Of a stretch of 64,000 nucleotides of DNA, positions 58,923 through 64,000 are shown piece after piece (position 1 is the stretch's first letter; each line of letters starts with the position of its first letter). A model generated the notes under the pieces. That model had not been told where the DNA came from and ran no database searches. It was given only the letters and a program-made list of their open reading frames with translations. The position numbers and the translations under genes were made by a program. This DNA comes from Marasmius tenuissimus. Lineage: Eukaryota > Basidiomycota > Agaricomycetes > Agaricales > Marasmiaceae. The DNA lies in assembly GCA_029532415.1 (NCBI GenBank), contig JAQOTA010000046.1:1612001-1676000 (forward strand). Reading direction: 5' to 3'.

Positions 58923-59721
58923 TCATCTCCACCCAGCCCATCTGCTCGCAGCAAGGTCTTTCACCATAACTTCACGCCAATCTGCCTCGGCGTATGCGAA
59001 GGCCTCAATCCCATATGTCTTCATCTCCCGGTCTTCGACTCTTCTGTCTCGAGCAGCGATACAGATAAATTTGATTAGGTCCTAAAAAGCCCATTCAGTA
59101 CGTACACTCGTGTCAGTGAAGGTGTAGTAATACGTACGTTGTACAATAATTTCTTGCTAGCTCCCGCAGGTGGCTCTTCCCAGCGCTCGGTCCACTTTTG
59201 CACGCTCATGAGGAGCATCCGCTTGACTTCAAGCTCGTTGCCCATTGCCTCTCTGTACTCTGGAACCGATGGGCTGAACCTGATTTTCAACTTCTCGGCG
59301 ATAGCTATGAACTCGGCGGCAGATCCCTTCTTGGTGCGAGAGACAGGGGTATGTTGGGCTACCAGATATGCGCGACCGAGGGTAGCCGTGAAGTCACGAA
59401 ACGAGAATTCAATCGAAGCAGGTGGTGGAAGGAGGAGTCGTACTTGTGGGTTTTTCTTCTTCAATTCGTCGTGGTCATTGTATCGTTTCCGAGAAAGGTA
59501 TGGATTGGATTCGTCAATGAAGCGGGTAGAAATGGCATCATTGACAATACTGGTGGGAAAGACAAGGTCGTCAACCACGGTCTCCGTGTCAGACACGCAA
59601 GTTTCCGAGTCAGAGCACATGGTTTCGGAATCTGACATATCCAACAACTGATCTGTTGATCAACGCCACATGAGTACTCAGCCATCGCAGTTTTGCTGCT
59701 AAACTCACCGTTTACCTCCAT
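58923..59721 (-). CDS. Hypothetical protein next to the KDZ transposase
   Basis: Three exons on the minus strand. Exon 1 encodes MEVN; an intron (GTGAGT...CAG) leads to DQLLDMSDSETMCSDSETCVSDTE, an acidic Ser/Asp-rich start; the main exon gives a folded-looking region (RLLLPPPASIEFSFRDFTATLG ... KRMLLMSVQKWTERWEEPPAG). A last intron just after KLLYN joins DLIKFICIAARDRRVEDRE ... AEADWREVMVKDLAASRWAGWR and a TGA at 58923-58925. Both introns have clean sites and the frame is unbroken. I do not recognise the domain. It is convergent with the KDZ gene and 185 bp away, so it could be part of the same mobile unit; that is inference. Confidence 0.7.
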
Positions 59722-60065
59722 CGCAGCCTCTGAGTTGCTGAGACAAATTATACCAGAGCTTTCGCTGATTGTCTGTGGTAGTGTTGATTCGAAAATTGGG
59801 TTCAGAGCTTAAATGCTGATTGTGCAGTACTCGGGAGTTGCCGAATCCCAATTCGGTGTCCTCGGGGCAAGGTTTTTTTTTTACCCTGCTGGCCAATAAG
59901 TATAATCCGTAGATTCAGCAGTGCCAGAGCCATCGGAGCATAGTCATGTACATACTAGAAAAAAATCAGATTTTTTGAAACGGTCGTAACACACAACCTC
60001 TGGCGGACGGATTTGACGAGTTATTAACAAGTAGTCGCGTCAAGCCTTGACCCTCTTCCATTATC
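59722..60065. other. Bidirectional promoter region between two hypothetical genes
   Basis: Divergent genes start on either side (minus 59721, plus 60066). It contains a T-run of 11 near 59872 and AT-rich stretches. No further gene. Confidence 0.35.
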
Positions 60066-60892
60066 ATGCCTGCACGGCGACAACACAAAACCAAAATAGA
60101 GCAGGATCGGGCCACTCGAAACAAACACAAGGCCTACTACACTCGGTAAGTTGCTTTATACAACCATACAGTGGAGGTTTGGGATTACTGAGCTCACGAT
60201 CTAGTAATCGAGAAACCATCCTATCGAAGAAGCATGCACAATATCATCACAATAGGTATGTCTAACGCGGTACTATACACGGCCTAGGCTCACTAAACTA
60301 TCAGAGCACTTCACTGCAAAGCAAGGAAAGATAGGAATGAGGAGGAAAAGAGAGCTTCATGGGAGGTTAGGGCTTCTGAAGAACACCAATCGTGCGCCAG
60401 CCCATCATTCTACATCTGTTTAGGCTGAGATACTTCCTTCTCAGGAACTCCCTTGACCGACTTCGTAGCCTCGAACAAAGTATTAATGAAGAGCTACGGC
60501 AGTCCGCAATGTGGTCGTACTTTGACCGGTTGTACTACGAATATCAGGCCTGGACATCGTGCGACCCTCGTCCCGAAAAATCTCCGATTGAGCTTCCCTT
60601 CAATCTCTTCAACAGCATGACCAACACTGTCGCCAAGATCGGGAATGCGATCCTGAACGAATACGGAGCTGGGAAGGAATGGAAGGAATGCCGACGGTTG
60701 ACAAAACGAATCTGGTACCTCATCCAGTGCATCGACGACATGGAGATGGCGGTCTTAGAGGGAAATAACATGCTGGAGACTCGACATACACAGGGCAAAC
60801 TGCTGTATCAGGACAAGGACGTGCAACACTGGGTCAACCGTGCCCATGCTCGTGTTTACATTCAGTCTTTGGATGAACAGGCTGGTTTGTAG
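60066..60892 (+). CDS. Hypothetical protein with a basic Lys/Arg-rich N terminus
   Basis: Exons 60066-60145, 60205-60255 and 60305-60365 join in frame to MPARRQHKTKIEQDRATRNKHKAYYT..., RNRETILSKKHAQYHHNR, ALHCKARKDRNEEEKRASWE: a strongly basic, helix-prone start that might bind DNA. The continuation (to 60892) is a frame reading SINEELRQSAMWSYFDRLYYEYQAW ... IWYLIQCIDDMEMAVLEGNN ... VNRAHARVYIQSLDEQAGL. The junction between exon 3 and this part does not keep frame with the obvious AG at 60423; either a longer intron (to 60502) or a 1-nt lesion is needed. Short basic ORFs of this kind are common beside Agaricomycete transposons, but I cannot name the family. Confidence 0.6.
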
Positions 60893-61513
60893 TACCTCTC
60901 CTTCACTCATGATATTGTACGAAACTACTTATTACAGAGTGATTTGGAATAGCATAAAACTCAGATAACTTGACTGCTATCTATCATCTTCACCGTCACT
61001 GGCGCTAATATTCCCAACTGTGCGAAGTATTGGCGCCGGCGTCAAGAACATGGATATCACGGCCCGGCATATGTTTGTTGAGACAAACAGTGCCAGCTCA
61101 ACAGCTCGTGTGGATATATCCCTTTCGTCTCCTACGTACCACCATCCTGTCTCTGAGTGCAACCCAAAGAAGATGAAGACCTTTGTTCTCCTGCTACTTC
61201 AAGTTCTTCGCACAACTAAGTCTCGATGGTACTCCTTCAAATACTCTTCGAACACCCTTTCGAATACTCTTTCGGGATAACCTTTCGAATACATTCGACT
61301 GCGACACTCCGATATGCAAACTTTGCACCTCGTTGCGGCCTTGACAACGGTTCTAAGTTAGATTCGACGAGGATTTACTTCCGCTCAACCAATCAAATTG
61401 CCCCTCCTTCCTTTTTAAGGCGACGCGTTTCTCAAATTTTTTCTTTTCTTGTCTCCCTTCTCCCATCTTTGTTCCTACTCGAAGAAAAGGCCCACGTAGA
61501 GGGCAAAGAAAAA
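60893..61513. other. Promoter region of the last gene
   Basis: A 128-codon open frame (61226-61612) crosses the start exon of the next gene but has no motif. A short direct repeat, TTCGAACACCC TTTCGAATAC.. (about 61237-61290), recurs three times as TTTCGAA(T/C)A. Otherwise nothing seen. Confidence 0.35.
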
Positions 61514-64000
61514 ATGGTCAGTACTACAAACATCTTTGGGGCAACAATACTTAGCTTACGCCTCCACCACGTAGACAAACACTCGCCTTTCACCCGCTTA
61601 CTCATTCACTGACCTTTCGGCGGAGGAGGTTGAAGTTGCAAATCGTGTTGAAGCTGAGGAGGCTGAACGGCAACGACGAGATCAACAACGACCGGCAGAA
61701 CAGGCATCAGCATCGATCAGCAGGACCTCGACACCTCTCGCTTCACCCAGAAAACGCGTGTTCCAACCGACCGCCAATGCCGATCCTTCGATAAGGCGCG
61801 TTGCGGAGCAGAGAGCAGAACAACAGCTTGTTGCCAATGCTGCTACCCACATGCAAGTGCACTCGGACTCCCCAGGCCCATTCGACACTTCTGCCTCTGG
61901 GAACGCCCACTCAGTCTCTCCGGGTCCGTTTGGCAATCCTGCTTCTGGTATGAACGCCTACCCCCCCAATTGCTATCCCTATCCCTACCCCAGCTACCAG
62001 CCCGGCGCTCACTATCTATCAAGTATGCAGCCGGGTATGCAGCCAGGTATGCAGCCGTATATGCAGCCGGGTATGCAGCCGGTTTTGCCGCCTCTCCAAC
62101 CCCTCCCTCCTGCTCAGTCTGCCTCGACCGCTCCTTCGACTTCGACTGTGGTCGCCAATGCACCACCAATGTCGGTCCATCCTGTCGCTGATATATCATT
62201 GACGTCGAATCATTCCCCCCCAGTAGCCGTCTCTACTGCGGAGGCTGTACCAGCAGCGCCAGAGAAGCCTCGTGATTCTCCAGTGCCCGTTGCTGACACT
62301 CCGCTTGCTCTGGTTCCCGATCTGACGTCCTCCACTAAGCCCTCTGAGTCGCAGAGTACGAAGGGCATTCGACCTCAACCCCGCGCAGCCAGCAGTGGTG
62401 GAAGACCCTCTCAGGATGATCTTCGCGCCCTTGAAGATCTACGTACCGAATTTGATGCAAAGGTGCAAGCCCTCTCCAACTCTACGGGCCTGACCATCCA
62501 TTACATCCACGACTTCCTCGTCCAGACTGTGAAGGGCCAACGGGATCTGAATACCTGGAATAAATTCCAGCCGTACGCACTTGACGATGATAACTTCAAG
62601 AGGGAAATAGTAGAGAGATTGGCCGGCACCTCATGCCCCCATTTAACTGGTGAGTACGGCCTGAACTCGTCGTATATCCCTATAATAGACTTCTTTCGAC
62701 AGGTATCAAAACAGACACTACGTCTGTGCAGATTGAGACGGCATACCATAGCTTCATGGCGGAGCACGGAATAGACGATGCCAAGGTTGTCCTTGCATTT
62801 TGGCATGACGCCCATGAGGTCGAGACTACCCAGACGAAGGGCTCAAGAAAGCGGATCTTCAACACGGCTGTCAGCCAGGTCACCAGTTTGGTCAGTAGAA
62901 TATTGATTCCTTTTGCCAGCCTGGACTCACCGGCTGTTGTAGGCAAAGACAATGCGCAACAAGCATTCGATTTACGTGTATTGCCTGATGACTGGTGGCA
63001 TCATTGGCACCGACCAGGAGCTCTCGGCCATCGTTCAGCTTGGTGAAAGTCAGGGTGTGAGTCACTGACCATCGACCGCCGTCAGATTATAAATCCTGAT
63101 CATCTTTTTCACAGTTTGCGAACACTGGTTTTTTATTCGGAGATATACCCTTGCAGTCGATGTTCAAAGCACACGTAACGTAAGTTCAACTGTTCATCGT
63201 CGAGTGTCAATTGACTAATAGCTTTTATATCCATAGCGATGGTCTTGCTGTGACCTATACAAATAACCAGCTCGCTGCAATAGCTCGTGAGAGAGGGCTG
63301 ACACTTACCGGACGTGGCATAGACGAACTCGAGGTGGAAAGAGATATCCCCAAGGGTCCCACGAACATAAAGGGCGCTGCATCAGGTAGTGGGTCAACGA
63401 AGATCGTCAAGGCGACCTCATCAGCTACCATCGCCAAACCGAAGGACAGACATGACATCCTTGCGTTAGTCAAGGGCCGCCTCGGTATGTTCTGTTCCAT
63501 CTCATTTTTACGTTGCTCTGATCATCTGGTCGCAGCGGAAGACATTGGTTCCTTCAGCAAAAAGGGTACTGCGCTCTACTGGGCAACGCTTGCCGAGCAG
63601 TGTCTTCAGGATGGTGTTCAAATCACTGGATACCCTCCAAACGCAAACTACCCGTGGTCACTCCTCAAGTTGCCGCCAAACGAGCGTACCCGCGGAATCA
63701 AAAGTATGTCGAAGGACGATCAAGACCTCATCATCCAGGCATGCATAGAACCTAAGGGTTCGGAATACCGGCTCGGGTTTTCGAGAGTTACCAGCGCAGG
63801 TAAGCCATGTCATCCCACAACTTGATGCAAACGCTTAGTGCTTGTTAGACCTCGAACACGATCGCGTGCCCATTCTCATCACTGCCCCCGACGAAGATGG
63901 GGAGAAGACCGAGGTCCTATTTTCTGACCTCACAGACTTCCTGAAACCCAAGAAGATGGTCCACTTCAAGACCGAAGATGTGGCTATCGCTGTCAGTTCG
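61514..64000 (+). CDS. Large Agaricomycete hypothetical protein, truncated by the window end
   Basis: Exons 61514-61516 (start codon only), 61575-62649, 62703-62890, 62943-63056, 63115-63179, 63237-63484, 63536-63799 and 63849 to beyond 64000; all phases fit. N terminus is Glu/Arg-rich coiled coil (AEEVEVANRVEAEEAERQRRD), then a Pro/Ser-rich region with QPGM repeats (SMQPGMQPGMQPYMQPGMQP), then DDLRALEDLRTEFDAKVQALSNSTGLTI.. YIHDFLVQT.. NTWNKFQPYAL, a recurrent Agaricomycete module seen in many lineage-specific, often transposon-adjacent proteins. Later parts include ITGYPPNANYPWSLLKLPPNERTRGIKSM. No enzyme motif was recognised. Its position downstream of the KDZ gene suggests co-mobilisation, which is inference. 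The start exon is only three bases long, so an upstream start is possible. Confidence 0.65.

Noticed and set aside
54018..64000. TET/JBP dioxygenase gene, which often accompanies fungal KDZ elements
   Set aside because: No HxD...H motif or related fold signature recognised in the flanking genes.
1..64000. CRISPR arrays, bacterial operons, rRNA genes
   Set aside because: No regularly spaced repeats, no ribosome binding site patterns and no rRNA signatures; the window is eukaryotic.

Overview
This window is nuclear DNA from a filamentous basidiomycete, most likely an Agaricomycete (mushroom-forming fungus). Supporting signs: genes are cut by many 45-70 nt GT-AG introns (two GC-AG introns), and the families present are typical of Agaricomycetes: a CxC1-KDZ transposase, F-box/LRR proteins, a DUF6533 membrane protein, AA9 LPMOs, CE4 chitin deacetylases, GH105 and P450s. 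There is no bacterial operon structure. I cannot name the species.

Layout. (1) About 0.4-21.6 kb: a chitin deacetylase cluster. Four intact, closely related CE4 genes (CDA1 -, CDA2 +, CDA3 +, CDA4 -) share one four-exon structure and one promoter block. They are interleaved with five intron-containing tRNA-Arg(ACG) genes, an AA9 LPMO reading frame broken in three places (12.5-14.0 kb) and a DUF6533 membrane protein gene (16.8-18.2 kb). (2) About 24.6-39.7 kb: a large, diverged inverted duplication. Each arm has an F-box gene and a secreted EthD-domain gene facing each other, followed by matching non-coding relics. The middle holds an intact AA9 LPMO with an Asn/Gln-rich tail and a sixth tRNA-Arg. 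The right-arm F-box copy is a relic. (3) 40.3-46.7 kb: a P450 with one nonsense codon, an intact GH105 hydrolase, and a second P450 that has lost its heme cysteine and carries a nonsense codon. (4) 46.9-47.8 kb: a 924 bp element bounded by perfect 37 bp inverted repeats. (5) 48.4-52.4 kb: a MYND zinc-finger protein and an F-box protein, then a P450 3' relic at 52.8-53.1 kb. (6) 54.0-64.0 kb: an apparently intact KDZ transposase fused to a Ulp1-type cysteine protease (1393 codons over 11 exons), with three neighbouring genes that may travel with it. The last gene runs off the window.

How it fits together. The secreted proteins point to remodelling of cell wall polymers: chitin (CE4), cellulose or hemicellulose (AA9) and pectin (GH105). 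The window is shaped by local duplication, inversion and decay: four CDA copies, paired EthD and F-box copies, P450 fragments and repeated tRNA genes. Intact copies sit beside copies broken by single stops or indels. Some of the single-base breaks could be read errors and need raw-data support.
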